A stretch of DNA of 64,000 bases. Origin: Dicaeum eximium. Lineage: Eukaryota > Chordata > Aves > Passeriformes > Dicaeidae. Shown one piece after another: positions 1-12,549 of the stretch. How positions within the stretch are numbered: position 1 is the stretch's first letter; each line of letters begins with the position of its first letter. The position numbers and the translations under genes are program-made. The stretch lies in NCBI GenBank assembly GCA_013396995.1, contig VWZP01010949.1:6312-70311 (forward strand), written 5' to 3'. The notes beneath the pieces were generated by a model. That model saw only the letters and a program-made list of their open reading frames with translations, was not told where the DNA came from and ran no database searches.

Positions 1-20
1 TTTTTTTTTTTTTTTTTTTT
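1..20 (+). repeat. Poly-T run at the window edge
   Basis: The window opens with 20 T. It may be longer outside the window, and could be the poly-A of a minus-strand retrocopy or a simple homopolymer. No retrocopy is recognisable next to it. Confidence 0.9.
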
Positions 21-2975
21 GCTTCCCATGCTAATTATTTGCATTTGAAATAATAGAAGGAAATAATTCCTTTCCTTTGTGTTTTAAGTTGGGTAATGAA
101 TCCTTTGCTTATTTCATGTAAGCAACTTTGTTTGGAAGTGACCAGTCAGATGGATGGTACTTGGTTCAAGGTGCTGATGTCAAAACTCCATTCCAATCAC
201 CATTTTTGTCCTTATGCACATAAAATCAAGCTCTTTAACTTAAAAGGAGAGAAAAAAAAAAAACCTTCATCCAAACTTATATTTCTTCTTTTAGTTTAAA
301 TAATAATTCTTGAAAAACAATGATTTACTTTACCTTCTTTCCTAAGGGTAGTAGAGCTGTAGTTTCTTTGTGGAAGAAAAAGTAAATTGATATTTTTTCT
401 GTCAAAACGGAAAAGGTCTAGGTTTAGAAGCAAAAAGCAAAAAACTGGATAGTTTAGAAAAAAAGAAGAATTTCAGTTAGGAGTCATAGAAGAATATCAC
501 TTCTATAATTTCAACTTGCTAAAACAATATTATGGGAGTCTTGTTTATTTCTCTTAAAGCTGTCTGGTTTGGATTAATGTAATTCTAGATAGAGATATAA
601 AAACCCTAAGCATAACTTTATTTTATAGAAGGACTAACTTTATTTGTTGAATTGTAGTTCTAGACCTATAAATATATTTTATTTTCCTTTCTTGAATTAC
701 TGTTTTCCACAGTAAGTAATTTTGGCAAGTTGCAGATTTGAACAAAACTGAGTTTCATGGAGTGTTGCCTTGAATTAAATAATGTTTAATAATAGGAATA
801 ATAGGAGCAATTCAGCCTCTCTGTCAGAAAAAACCCAAGATAATGGAGTTGTGGATGGATATTTCAGTAAGGATTAGCAGAGATTAAATTTCTCTATGGA
901 CAATCATGGGCAGGTTTTGGAACTGTGCCATATCCTTCTGTGGCTACCATGAAAGCACATGGGTTTGAACAATGGTAGCTCATTGGTATGCATTGTTTAA
1001 GTATTTTACATGGATGAATCATTTTAAACTTGGATCTTTTGTATTGGTCATCTTGGTACTAGTCCTGGTGGTTTATCTAATGCAGATTACAGTTGATATT
1101 TCCTGTTTAACCTGCTGCATGGGACTAGGTTGTAGAATGCCTAGCGCTCATCCTTTGTGTATTATTATATTTTTCTTCCATAAAATACCATGTCAGATTC
1201 TGATGGGATAAAATCCAGGCTTCCTCTAAAGAAATGGATTTAATGCTGTTTCATTAGCTAAAGGTACAGCACTTCGATTCATACTCCAAAAGAGTGGTTT
1301 TTAGTCTTACCACAAGAATTGCTGAAGTTACTCATATTACACCAAAATGTTCTAAAGGAACATCTTTATGAGTACTGAGTCTTTAATTGCAAGGATTTTT
1401 TCCTTAGGTGATATGTTTCCATAGGTGTTGCTTTTTTGATAACTAGTTGTGTTTAGCTGTGCAAACAGTCTTTCTTGGACAGTATTAATAACTACTCAAA
1501 TATTGTGAAATAAGTGATCTGAAAATCACTAAACCAGCTCATTGTAAAGAGTTTTTAGCTTAAGTTTTATGGAATAAATTTTTTTAAATCCTGACTCACT
1601 TTATAGAAGCTCTTGTATTTATTCTGGAAAGGCGTTATGGCTGGGTTTCTGAGTTTTATTTTTTTTAACAAAAAGTGAGTGGTTGTGCTCCATTTTATAT
1701 AGCATGTACTTGATGAACAAAACCAAATGATTGTTAACATCATGTCTTAGTTAGGACAACATGATAGACACAATTTACAGGTTAGGTGGTTGTTTTGTAA
1801 ATGGATTTTTATGTTAGTTCTTATTTGAATTCTGCAAGTAGAGAGCTATGTCAGGCTTGTTCAAATATAATTGTATTTTGCTTTTCATTTTGATTATAGT
1901 TTATTTTATTGGCCTATATTAGTCATCTGTGGTTGGTTGAACATACTGCCCCAGCATACTTCTTGGAGCAAAATAAAGTAGAGACTTTTCAGAACATTTC
2001 AGGCAACAGACAGGAAACATGTTTATTCATTTGTCAGTTGGTGCATGTACCAACAATGGAGTTGAAGTCATACAACCACATAAAATGTATATTTAATACA
2101 GGACTGTATAGAGGGCAAAATGAATATCTTTGTCCATAGTACGCAAGCATTTGATTGTTTTATTCCTTTAGGTTTAGCAGCCTTGGTAGTTGGTTAATGC
2201 TGCCTTTTGTAATGGTGGTTAATTTTTTTTATTCATGTGGAAACTGTGCTTGAACCACAGTCAGCTCTGATCATTGTGTTTTTAATGAACCAAACTGAAG
2301 ACATGGCCCTTTTATTACTTCCAGCTTCTTGGAACATATGCCTACATGAAAATGAGAACTGAGGAAAATGAAAAACTAATTCTGTAGCCCTCTTAAGGAC
2401 AGATCAAAACATGAAACCTGAAAACCAAGATGCTCAGAGGCCACTGAAAGAACTTTCTTAAAAAAAAAGTTTCTGTCTGTAGATCATTATTTAGAGCTGT
2501 GAGTATAGAAATTTTCTGTCTTCTTTTAATAGAATTTTAATTATTTCTGAGACAGTAATAGTGATTTTTTTAATGCAAGTGAAGAGGAATAAGTTAGGTG
2601 ACCAATTTTTTATTTTTGCACAGACATTGCCTTCAAGTTGTTTTCTCTTTAGTAGCTCTAGCTCCATGCATTAAATATTATTTTAAAATAAATTAATTTT
2701 GTAACATAAAGCTATAGGCAATGGATTTTGCTACATAGCATAAATCCAGAATCTTAATTATGTAAAATAATTTTATATGTACTATCAAAACACTACCATT
2801 GATCTGAATCAATATGAAATCAGATCTAAATCTTAGTATTTAGACAGCTAAGATGGAATACTGTATCTTGCTTTATTAAGCATTTATTGGCCAGAGCTGA
2901 TTATTGCCCAGAGTTATCATTGTGGCCAGAACAACAGCCTCATTTGTCTTCCCTTTTAACTTTCTGTAATTGAGA

Positions 2976-3029
2976 AAGTCTCTTCTGGTCTAGAAGAGAC
3001 TTCTGATCTTTTCTGGCCTAGAAAAGATC
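2976..3029. repeat. Two adjacent perfect stem-loops of related sequence
   Basis: Hairpin 1 has AAGTCTCTTCT (2976-2986) pairing with AGAAGAGACTT (2992-3002) around the loop GGTCT. Hairpin 2 has GATCTTTTCT (3005-3014) pairing with AGAAAAGATC (3020-3029) around the loop GGCCT. Both stems are free of mismatches, and both hairpins share the core CTNGGYCTAGAA-like centre. Confidence 0.9.
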
Positions 3030-3060
3030 TGGAGAGGGACTTTCTGCAATATCCTCGTGT

Positions 3061-3322
3061 GATAGGATAAGGGAAATACCTTAAAAACTGAATCAGGGTT
3101 TAGATTAGAAATTAGGAATAAATTCTTTACTCAGAGGATGGTGAGGTGCTGAAACAGATTGCCCAGAGAAGTTGTGGATGTTCCACACCTGGCAGTGTTC
3201 AAGGCCAGTCTGGGTGGGCTTTGAGCAACCTGGTCTAGGGCAAGGTGTCGCTGCCTATGGCAGGGGGGCTGGAATGAGATGATCTTTAAGGTCCTTCCCA
3301 ACCCAAATCATTCCATGATTTT
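3061..3322 (+). mobile_element. CR1 LINE, 3' fragment
   Basis: The sequence follows the 3' untranslated part of an avian CR1. It has TTAGGAATAAATTCTTTACT, then GGTTGCCCAGAGAAG-like text (here with ATTGCCC), GTTCAAGGCCAGTCTGG, GAGCAACCTGGTCTAG, and the end GATGATCTTTAAGGTCCTTC followed by CCATGATTTT. It is 5'-truncated, as is usual for CR1, and carries no coding sequence. It closely resembles the copy at 35130-35482, so both probably belong to the same subfamily. Confidence 0.88.
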
Positions 3323-6300
3323 AGTAATTCATCTTAGGTTACTAAACTAACAGTCAGCCTCTAAGGCTTTCTAGCCCTTCCTTGTAGCTTCTGTTTCTTC
3401 TGTAATAGAAACCAAAGCTACGTGAGAGAGGGGAATAATTCCAAGACCTAGTTAGCTTTACAGATCAGTTCAGCTTTGTAAGATAACAGGTAAAAGCTAC
3501 TGAGTGAAGGGAGAAATGTTCAGAAAGAGACCATTGACTTATAACGTGGTGGGTTGGCACATTACATATTGTTGTCTTTTGTGACATAGTCATGGTTGCC
3601 ATAAAATCTGTATTGTTTTAGGCATGAAAGTGTTGTATTGATTTTCTTAAGGATTACAGAGTGTGCCTTGTGTGCAAGTATGGATATTCAGAACATTAAA
3701 TAGCTGTACCACTGATGAAGTCTGACTTGCCAATAGCTGTCTCTCTTCTTAATAGTATTAGTCAATCCTTCTATAGTTGCCTGTAGCAAATGAATGAAAT
3801 AGCTTTTCAATTTATTTTACTTTAAAAATCAAGAGTATTTTCAGTGTGTCATTACCTCTAAGTGTCTTGAAAACAGGTTTTAAATTGACTGTCACATATA
3901 TTGAGTTTCATTTCAATGGTATTTTGTAGCACTTGGATCAGAAGTGCTCATTTGGTTTTAAAATTTTATAAATTAGGTTACCTGTGCTGGGAGTAGTAGG
4001 CTTTCTGTACCTCATAAACTTCCAGAATGCTGCATAAAGAAAAGAAATAAGAACATGCCTATGCTAAGTCTGCACTTCTTAGTTTGTAGTTGTTAAGTGT
4101 AGATCTTCAGATATTAATAATTCTGGATTTATGATTTTAAAGATATAATTGTGGAATGCTCCCCTTTCCTTTTTCCTCCTCTTTGAAAGGCTATAGATCT
4201 AAACACTGGATAGGTTGTTAGATGTAAAGCTATTCTATAGCTGTGTATCTAGCATCTTGATATCTGCAACTTAGTAAAAAATATATTTATTTACACAGTA
4301 ATTTTAGCTGTGCAACATGGTAACAGGAAAATAGCATTTAGAGTGTTTATGTGTCTGTCAAATATTTTTCAAATATTTTTGCATGTTACCATGCAACTGC
4401 AGTTCTTTGTTTTGTAGATGTTGCAATTGAAAAGTAGGCTTTAAATTATGATTTATGTAAAATTTTAAAAATATAGCCACTAGTTCTGAATGTCTCAGTT
4501 TTTCAATATTCAACATATACATATATAATCTCCAAACTGAATGCTAGTTACGGATACATAAGTATCTTGGCAAAATTTAGATTGCAAGTCAATGACAGAA
4601 CAAGATGAGAATTCAAAACTTAAAGGAAAGACAGAATAAAACGAAATGATAGACTTGGACTAGAATTTAGAGATCAGGACAACTGATAAACAACTTAGTA
4701 ATCACAGACAAGTATGATTCTGTGATTCTATGCTGTATACCTACTGCCCTCAAGGACCACCAGGACCATTTTAGAAAATCTTCTCACCATCCATCCATCC
4801 ATGTAATGTGAAGTCTGCACTAGTGCCAGATGTGGATCTGTCCCAGGGGCTGGAGCTAGGCTTGGCGTTCATCCTAGATGAATTTCATTATGTTCCTTCT
4901 GATAACTCTCCATAGATACATACTTATACATTCTATATTTGTTTGATGGCACCTAAAATGAGGTTACATGAATTATTGATATCTCCATGAATTCTCCCAC
5001 ATTTCTGTAATTCTATAGCTTTGATGAAGATACTGGGATTCTTGTTGGCTTTTGCTGTTCTCTGTGCTTTTACCTGATGACATTAACCTGATGACAATTA
5101 ATAGATGACATTCTTTAGTCATACCTGTTCAAGCCCCAAAATTTTAAATTCTCTGGAAGTTACTATTACATATTATTTATGTGCATATCATACATAACAG
5201 TGTTATCTTCCTGTGACACCTTGTGATAAAGTTATCTGCAGCTAGATGCAGTTGGTTTGGTTGCCACCCATTTTTTAGAAAACTAGGCTATACAACAGAA
5301 ATAGTACATTTAGCTTCAGGTGTTTGTGTTTCATATTTGTTACTTTTCTGTTTAAGCATTTGAAAATAGAAATGCCTTGTGGGAGTAGTTTTCAATGAAG
5401 TGTTATTAAAGATACTTCAGATACCTCAAACTGGAAAAGATTAGTCTTGTATCTGCAGAGAGAAAGAACAGCACATGCAAATACAGTTCATGGGACACTT
5501 TATGTAGGGTAGTAATTGTTTATAAGGTTTCTATAGGTGTTCTAGAACGAGTCATCGTAAGAACTATAGGGTTTCACTCAACATCAGTGTCTATTTATCT
5601 TCATTTAGTTTTGTGAAATTTTAGTTATGGTGCCTTAGTGATTTTGAAAATTTTTATGCTGAAACTATTCTGTGCCTTCTCATTGCAAGATTCTAAAGGG
5701 TTTAAGATGAATTCTGTGTTTTAAAACATGGAGGCCATTCCAGTGTTTTTACACAACTAATTTGACTGAAACAAACCACTAAAGCTAAACAACACTTTGG
5801 GATAACTGCTGCCAACATAATAGTGTACAGTGGAGTCCATTTACAATGTGCTATTGAAGCAATAAATCTGTGAAAACAGCAACATATGTTTCATTTCAGT
5901 AAACTTCTTAAAATTTGCCTTTTTTTTTTTTAAGGAAAACCTGTGAAAGCATACATGATGTTGTAATGAACTTGTGGGCACATTACTTAGGTGCAACAAT
6001 TTTCACAACCAAATTATGTTACTTGCCTTCTGTCTTAGAAAAAGTAAGTAGCTCCAAAGACTAACAGATAAAACTAGAAAGAGCTAGAAAATTGTGATGC
6101 AAAAAGGCATTTTTATAAAAACTGAATGTCAGGTGTAACCATAACCATAAATAATAAATTAGAAATAATAAAGTGTAGGAATTGTGTTACCTGTAGTCAT
6201 CCTATTATATTTTTTTCTGCTGTTCTGTGCTTTCCCACTTCTTAAAGACGTCATTCTTCTTGTGAAGCTGTCTGGCATTCAGTGGAAGATGTACCTTTGG

Positions 6301-6960
6301 TGTAACTTCCTATGATTGTTCTGATGCCCAACTCTCACAAATTTAACTGGCAGAGTGAGAGAAAGAGTTCCAGTAAATTTTGCTTGGTTTTCAGTGTGAC
6401 TATAGTTCATATTAATGTGGAGAGAAGGCAATGTTTTAGATAATTAAGTATTTTCAAAGGAAGTAAACCCCTCTATGGATGGAAGGGTCAGTCCCTGTGA
6501 GATGTAGTCATGAGAAACCTAGTTTGGATGCTTTATATGAGCTGGAGATAAGGTCAGTAACAATCCCTGGGGACTTGACTCTCCTTTAGTGGCACATTCA
6601 GAGTTGGGAGGCACAGAAGATTTAAACAGACCAAAGGCTGTAGCCAGGCCAAAGTTAAGTTGCTTTTATTTGTGACTCACTAGTTTTACACATTTATAGA
6701 TTTGTAGCTTTGTAGACTAGTGAATTACCTGACAGTGACAGGAGGAAAAAAGATGTGGGTATTTGCTGATCTCAGGATCATTATAAGCCATCAAGTGTAT
6801 GTAATTGGTGGAGGACATTAAGTGAAGATATAGAAGCTTTATTCTCATTTCACAAATTTGCAGTGAAATGATAGCTGAAATGTGGTTGCAGTTGGGTTGC
6901 AGTTCTGTTTGCTGACGTTCAGAGAGAGGAATTAATTTGTGGTTACGAGGATAGTTACAT

Positions 6961-7089
6961 AATCAGAATATTCCGAGTTGGAAAGGACCCACACGGATCA
7001 AGTCCAACTCTTAAGTGGGTGGCCATACAGGGATTGAACCCACAAACCTTGATGCTATTAGCACCTGGCTCAGGACCAGCTGAGCTAAT
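6961..7089 (-). mobile_element. tRNA-Ile-derived SINE with CR1-like tail (TguSINE1 type)
   Basis: Read on the minus strand, the 5' part is a decayed tRNA. It has an A box (TTAGCTCAGCTGG), an anticodon-loop region GTGCTAATAGC that fits tRNA-Ile(AAT), and a B box (GGTTCAATCCC, one change from consensus). After a short linker comes a CR1-like 3' end: GAGTTGGACTTGATCC, GTGGGTCCTTTCCAACTC and GAATATTCTGATT. A tRNA-Ile head joined to a CR1 tail is the structure of TguSINE1, described from zebra finch. The element depends on CR1 reverse transcriptase for mobility. It is not a functional tRNA gene, because the stems are degraded and the tail replaces the tRNA 3' end. Confidence 0.85.
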
Positions 7090-8698
7090 CTCAGAGTTAT
7101 AGTAAAGCCTCTTCCATGAAGCAACAGTCAAAGGCTGGTGTATTTGTCATCACACAGTAGAAACTGCAATACAGTATGATTACCTTTTATAAAAACTTCA
7201 GAGTGAGTATCAAGGGACCTTGGAAAACTGGCCTGGAGCGCTGGCCCAGAAGGAAAGCAATGTAGAGACTGAATCAGATGGATCTAAAATAATGGCCATG
7301 AATCAATAAAGTTGTAATATTGGAAATATTTACAAATGTTAGAAGATAAAAATAGAAAACATTTCAAATAAGGATAGTAAAATAATAGAGCAGCAGTTCT
7401 ACTGAAACTATTTAACAGTAGCAGCAAGGAAATGCAAAGAAGCATAGCCTGACAAAGGGTTTGTGTTATCAGTGTAAGAAAACCTCTTCTTTTACAAAGT
7501 CTCAGATGCACAGGAGACTGGACTTGATGTGTGGATGTAAGACATTAAAGTACAGAGGTAATTTGCATTGTATATTCTACACTGTGTCTTATTAATTATT
7601 TTTCCAATACTACAGGACTTAAGCAGTGACAATTAAGGTCGTATAATGAAAATAATGAAATAATGCATGATGCATATGATGTAAAGAGAAAATTCGGTTT
7701 GGCTTAGCAAGTTGAGTTTAGCTGAGTTTGTTTCAATAGTCAAGTGAAATTTATAAGCAAAGCTATGACTCATGAATGATGTATAAATATATTTTAATAG
7801 GTTTGATTTTCTGGCTAGAATAAGAAGATTAAATGGCTTTTTATGACTTTGAGAGAAAGCTGAGATTCCATTGTGCTAGGTAAGTTGCTAGAGGAATCAG
7901 CCATGTGTTCTCTGAGCTGGTGCTTCCCTCAAGACAGTAGTCCCTCAATTCCCTTTATTCTGAATAATGTGCATGGGCTGTGTTATTACTGGGTGCTGCA
8001 ATCAGTATTGGAGAAGTCCAGATGATAGGAGTGGTCTTTTCTGCTGGGTTTTAATTATTTTCATAGAATGCTTGGTCTTTCAGTCTTTCCATCTGTTGGG
8101 GTGTGCTTTCCTTCATCACAGGTGTTTCTTAAGTTCAGGTGTTTTTGCTCTTTTAAGCCACAAATAGTCAGCCAGAATGTGGGCAAGAACTTCTTGGGCA
8201 AGGGAAGACAAGGGGGATGGAACACATAATTTCAGCATGTTAAGATTGGTTTGCTGGTTTTACTAAATTCTTCTGGTGGTCAGAAGTCAAGTATGCAGTA
8301 GTTCAGACTGCACTGACATTTCTGAAAATAGTGGTACAAGCCAAACCAGGGAACTTTGTGAGTTCGAGGAGTAAGTAAGATGTAAGATCGAGGAGTCTAC
8401 AGTCTCCAGGAGGCTGGCATCTGTAACAAGAGCAGGGAGTAGCTGGCACGTAGAAGAAGTGCTTGCTTGACCCTGATGACCAGCTTGCTGCATTGCACAG
8501 GGAGCTCTGGTGCTTGGAGGGACTCCTGTCTGGTTCATGAGTTTCACTGCTGATAGCAGTGACTGAATATCTGACTTTAAAACACCACCATTAATTTAGG
8601 AACCACATTTGTGCTTTTACAAAAAAGACTCTTAAAATAGTCGAGCATTTAGAATTGATAAGTTTTATGTATTTTGTTTGCAGTTGCATTTTGTGTGT

Positions 8699-8815
8699 AT
8701 CATAGAATCAGTTGAATTGGAAAAGACTTTTGAGATCATCAAGTTCAGCCTATGGCTTAGTGTTGTGATCACCTGTTTAATTGTGAGCAGCATAGTGAGA
8801 GCTGTGGTGTAACAA
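8699..8815 (-). mobile_element. CR1 LINE, short 3' fragment
   Basis: On the + strand it begins TCATAGAATCAGTTGAATTGG, then AAAAGACTTTTGAGATCATC and AAGTTCAGCCTATG. This is the reverse complement of a CR1 3' end, including the terminal ATTCTATGA-type octamer. Similarity fades after about 8800, so the inner boundary is approximate. Confidence 0.8.
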
Positions 8816-9780
8816 CATAAATATTTTCCTGCATCTTTGTGCACATCAGGTTGTTTTGAAAAAGGTAGCCATTGTCTTAAACATGAGAGCAGCATCTTGT
8901 AGAGAATGATTTTCTTAAGAATTCAGAGCAGTGTGTATCTTAAACCAAACTGTATACGAGTATGGAGGATTTGGAAGGATGTTAAAGCCATGCAAAAATT
9001 GTTTCCACAGACCTCAGATTTGGGAGCTAGTATCTGAATGCATGCTTTGAACCCAGTGATCTCTTGGTTCATAACAGTCTAACAGCATAACAGTCTAAAA
9101 ATTTTTTTCCTCTGTCGGGGCTATAAGGTGTAACATTGTGCATGTATGTGTGCTTCAGTAAGGCACAGCCCTGTCAGCAGCTAAAAGCCAGTCAACTGAT
9201 AATACTGACATGAATGGCATTTGAATAACAACAGCTTTTACAGAGTTCTTACACTGTTGTTCACACAGTTTGAAAAGTTGTTTGAGCTTGCTTTATTATT
9301 TGTATTAGTAAGAGCTGGAGATTTTTGTTGTATTTCAGCTCAGGTCAGGTTCTGATAGAATTGTTGGAATCAAGACACTAAATTAAATCTGGATTGTTAA
9401 AATCATGGAGGAAAAAACCTTCAGAGCAGGATACTGATGTACAAATTAAAGATTTTGCCTGTTTACCCAGGAATTGATGCTCAGTTTTGGGACATTTGAA
9501 AAAGCACAAAACCTGTGTCACTCAGGGTGCTGGGGAAAGGTGGTGTCCTCATCTTGGTTTCCCACTATCCAAATTTGGCAAAAAGTTAATTTTCTGTGAG
9601 TAAAGTTTTATTTGCCCATCAACTGAAGTTGCCCTATACTTAAGGTCTCTCTTTACTGCATAAAGTAAATAAAATAATGAGTAAGTACTGGGTTCATAAA
9701 TAGTTACAAAATTTAAGGATTTTTTTTGCCAAATGAGATTGGGTTGCGTTTGAGATCTGAAATATACATGCTACATTTAA

Positions 9781-9841
9781 GTGGTGGTTTTTTGGGTTTT
9801 TTTGGTGGGTTTTTTTTTGGTTGTTGTTTGTTTGTTTTTTA
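9781..9841 (+). repeat. T/G-rich low-complexity tract
   Basis: The strand is almost purely T and G (GGTTTTTTGGG, then T-runs, then GTTTGTTTG). It has no repeat unit of fixed length and no resemblance to a transposon. Confidence 0.9.
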
Positions 9842-10740
9842 ATGTAAGAAACTTGATAAAGTGGGGGAAAGAATGGTATGCTATGTTACCTTTAGATGAG
9901 ATAAGTCCAGCATCCTGGTAGACTTTTCAGTTGCAGCTGTGAGCTGTAGCATTTTTTCACATGAAACTGATGGAAGATGTGCCAGTTAGTCAGAACTCAC
10001 AGTTCTATCCACAGATGGATATTAGGGTTTTGCTTTTCCATCTTTTTAATCTTTGTTTTGCTGTGCATTTTCATAACATGGAAGTTTTCCTATTTGAACT
10101 GTCTAAAGGCTGTAATTGGCCCTGGCATTCAATATTTGAAAATGTGTTGAATCTGAAATGTTTCAATGCATACTTTGGCTTCTCTGCTTTCTGTGTTTAC
10201 TTCGTTAAAAGAAGTAAAAGAAATCTTCTTATCTTCATTTGTAATGATTATGAAAATATAAGGGCATGGTTGACAAATCTACAGTTTCACCTACCACTTG
10301 CTACCTGTGAAATTATTCAAAAATTGGAGAAATAATGTCTTTTTTTTCCCCTCCCAAAAGCAGTCAAAATAGCATCAAAGATTAGTTGGTTACCCAGATT
10401 TGTCTGGGAATGAGCCATTTGCATATATATAACTTTACCTCACTGTTCAGTTCTTTAACTTCTGACTCAGGAAACAGGCAATAAATTTTGGATTTCTCTG
10501 CCAATGAATTAAACTTCAGTTTCTGCAAGGAGCTGAAAGAAAACATTAAATGTCGGTTGGTCCTAGCATAACATTTCAGAATGTCTAATGAATGGTGGCA
10601 ATCTGAAGAGCATCATCTTGAAGCCCTGGTTTTATTTTTCAACAAAGAGATGTGACAAATGTTCTATGGTTAAGTCTGTTCAGGAGGGACTAAGGCCTTG
10701 CTTTTTGTTGGTGGACAGGGGATACTTGCAGCACCACTAA

Positions 10741-10788
10741 TGTTCTATAGAACACCACTATAGAACAGGCTGCTATTCCTGTTCTATA
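10741..10788. repeat. Palindrome TGTTCTATAGAACA plus hairpin with 11-bp stem
   Basis: Bases 10741-10754 form a perfect 14-bp palindrome. Directly after it, TATAGAACAGG (10759-10769) pairs with CCTGTTCTATA (10778-10788) around an 8-base loop. The same GTTCTATA word thus occurs four times in two orientations within 48 bases. Confidence 0.9.
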
Positions 10789-12383
10789 TTCAGTTTACCA
10801 ACATCTTTCATATACTAAATAATTATTGAAAAAATTAAAATGCCTGAGTGAAATTCAGCATTGGACATAAAAATCAAATGAAAAGTAATTTATGCATTTT
10901 ACTAGTGTTTGAGAACAATGCTTCAAAATAAAAATTAATTTCACATAATTTGTGTTTTATAGAAGAAAAGTTAGTTGTTATGTAAAAGTAGCATTTTTAA
11001 AGATACACTTTTCAAGAAATGTTATCTTGTAGGTGTACAGAAAGTACTTAGTAATACGTAACTAGCTAATCTTCTAGTGTGTGGCATTTAAAGCTCCTGT
11101 TGAACTGAACCTAAAAAGGAAGTGAAAAAAGGAAAAGAAGCAGCCAAACCCCCAGATACATTTGTATGTGTGAAATGTTAATAATGACCTTTTGACATCT
11201 GTTCAGCATTTCTTAGCTATTGTAACAGGTTGAAAAATTAAATGTGTGCATTCACATATATTTCATGTGATTGTGCAGAAAGATTTTTGGGTTTTCTTTT
11301 TAAAGTGTTGTGTTTGAATGAAATTGCATTTTGTGCCACTCAAAAATTTTTATTTGTTTTCTTCCTTGGGTCAGAATATTTTTGGGTTGTTTATTCATCT
11401 GCCAGACGGGATATCTGGTGTGATAATGGCACCATTGATGCTACATAGAAATATACAGAAGAGCTCTCTGCTTCTCTTAGCCAGATGTATCACATTGTTT
11501 TGTTTCTGTAGCAAAACAGTATCATAGATATTTTAAGTTTAGAGAATGAGGAAATTAATTGTCAATCTTGCTGATGTGGGAGGAAAAACCCCACAAAATA
11601 TTGCTGTCTCCAGCTTTCTCCAGTTCTTGATAACTTGTGTGTATTGGCAGTTTAACAGTTTGAGCTGAGTTTTATTTGTGTGGTATTTATATAAGTATGT
11701 TTTATAGTATTTCTTTTTTTAGCTTTGGCTATACTCTTGTAATATTAGATGTGCATCTGGTGTGTTAACTTTTCATGTGTGTTTGTGTGTATAAATATGT
11801 TGGGACAGGGGAAGGGTTAACCAACTAAAGGGCTGTATTCAAATATTTTTCTGGTGTAACTGCTGGAAACCAAGGAGGGATTTCTGCCTTTTTAAAATAG
11901 TTCTGAGTTCTTTTAGTTTGAAAAAGAATAAAAAGAGTGCCACAAGATTTCTTTTCCTTACTCATATTTGTTCAGGATGTATTCATAGGCCTTACATAGT
12001 TCCTGTTGTTTCATTAAATATAGTTATCAAAAAATGTGACAATAATAAATAGTAAAACCAGTGTATAGACTTTTCTGTACATGCTGTACATATATAAATG
12101 ACCTCTTGGGTCTCCCAAAATAAACTTTTAACATTCCATATCTTTTACTGTGCATATGCTATTGGCATGTAGCCACCCACCCAGGTTTAGCTGAAATAAA
12201 TGAAATTTATTCTAGTTCATTCAAGTAGAAAACTTGTAAAATAGAAAAGTACTCACTTTGCTCATAAGGTTACTAAAACAAAGTATTTCCTTAAATGGAG
12301 TGTTGTGGGGGTTTTCCTCCTGCAGGACTGTGCACAACTTAATAAATTCTTACCTTATATGTTCCTTTTGTTTTCCTTTGCAG

Positions 12384-12549
12384 ATGGGGTTTATACAGAT
12401 TAATGAGGACTTCATATTTATTGAGCCACTCAATCGCACTTTGACTGTGACAGGACATGCACACAGGGTGTACAGACGAAAAAGGTCCATAGAAGAGAAA
12501 ATTTCTGAAAAGCCACCTTCTCAGAATCAGTACTGTGGTGTTGTTACAG
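12384..12549 (+). CDS. ADAMTS19: ADAMTS19 exon: late prodomain
   Basis: This internal exon is preceded by a pyrimidine tract ending in TTTGCAG and followed by the donor GTAATA. It reads 55 codons in phase 0 and leaves one base for the next codon. The peptide opens MGFIQINEDFIFIEPLN; this methionine is not a translation start, because in the human protein it follows a Gly-rich GGGL stretch encoded upstream. The segment is the C-terminal half of the ADAMTS prodomain, which keeps the protease inactive in the secretory pathway. Visible features are an N-glycosylation sequon (NRT, residues 17-19 of the exon), a basic RRKR in the middle that could be an early proprotein-convertase site, and a prodomain cysteine in QYCGVV near the end. 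The reading frame stays open upstream of the acceptor, but that part has no family resemblance and is intronic. Confidence 0.93.

Larger units (their letters stand above)
1..12383. other. Upstream intron of ADAMTS19, non-coding
   Basis: No exon could be supported here. The sequence is AT-rich with stops in all frames. The longest open frame, 9961-10335 (+), is compositionally AT-driven and resembles no family I know. The stretch holds CR1 copies at 3061-3322 and about 8699-8815, a tRNA-derived SINE at 6961-7089, hairpins at 2976-3029 and 10741-10788, and T/G-rich low-complexity sequence at 9781-9841. The preceding coding exon, expected to be GC-rich and to end in Gly-Gly-Gly-Leu, was not found, so the intron probably begins before the window. 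Confidence 0.75.

Noticed and set aside
4716..4731. ATTCTGTGATTCTATG, which looks like the two terminal CR1 octamers
   Set aside because: No CR1 body precedes or follows it in either direction, and 16 bases are too few to call an insertion.
7020..7089. Possible functional tRNA-Ile gene on the minus strand
   Set aside because: A and B boxes are present, but the acceptor and D stems do not pair well and the 3' part continues into a CR1-like tail, so it is a SINE head.
9961..10335. 124-residue open frame on the + strand
   Set aside because: It is Phe/Leu/Asn-rich as expected for AT-rich DNA, shows no domain or signal I recognise, and has no splice or promoter context.
10741..10754. Glucocorticoid-type response element
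   Set aside because: The half sites are separated by two bases instead of three, so it does not fit the receptor dimer. Reported only as a palindrome.
12258..12383. In-frame upstream extension of the first exon with an ATG at 12258
   Set aside because: A good acceptor (TTTCCTTTGCAG) ends at 12383, the family similarity starts exactly after it, and the extension has no prodomain resemblance.
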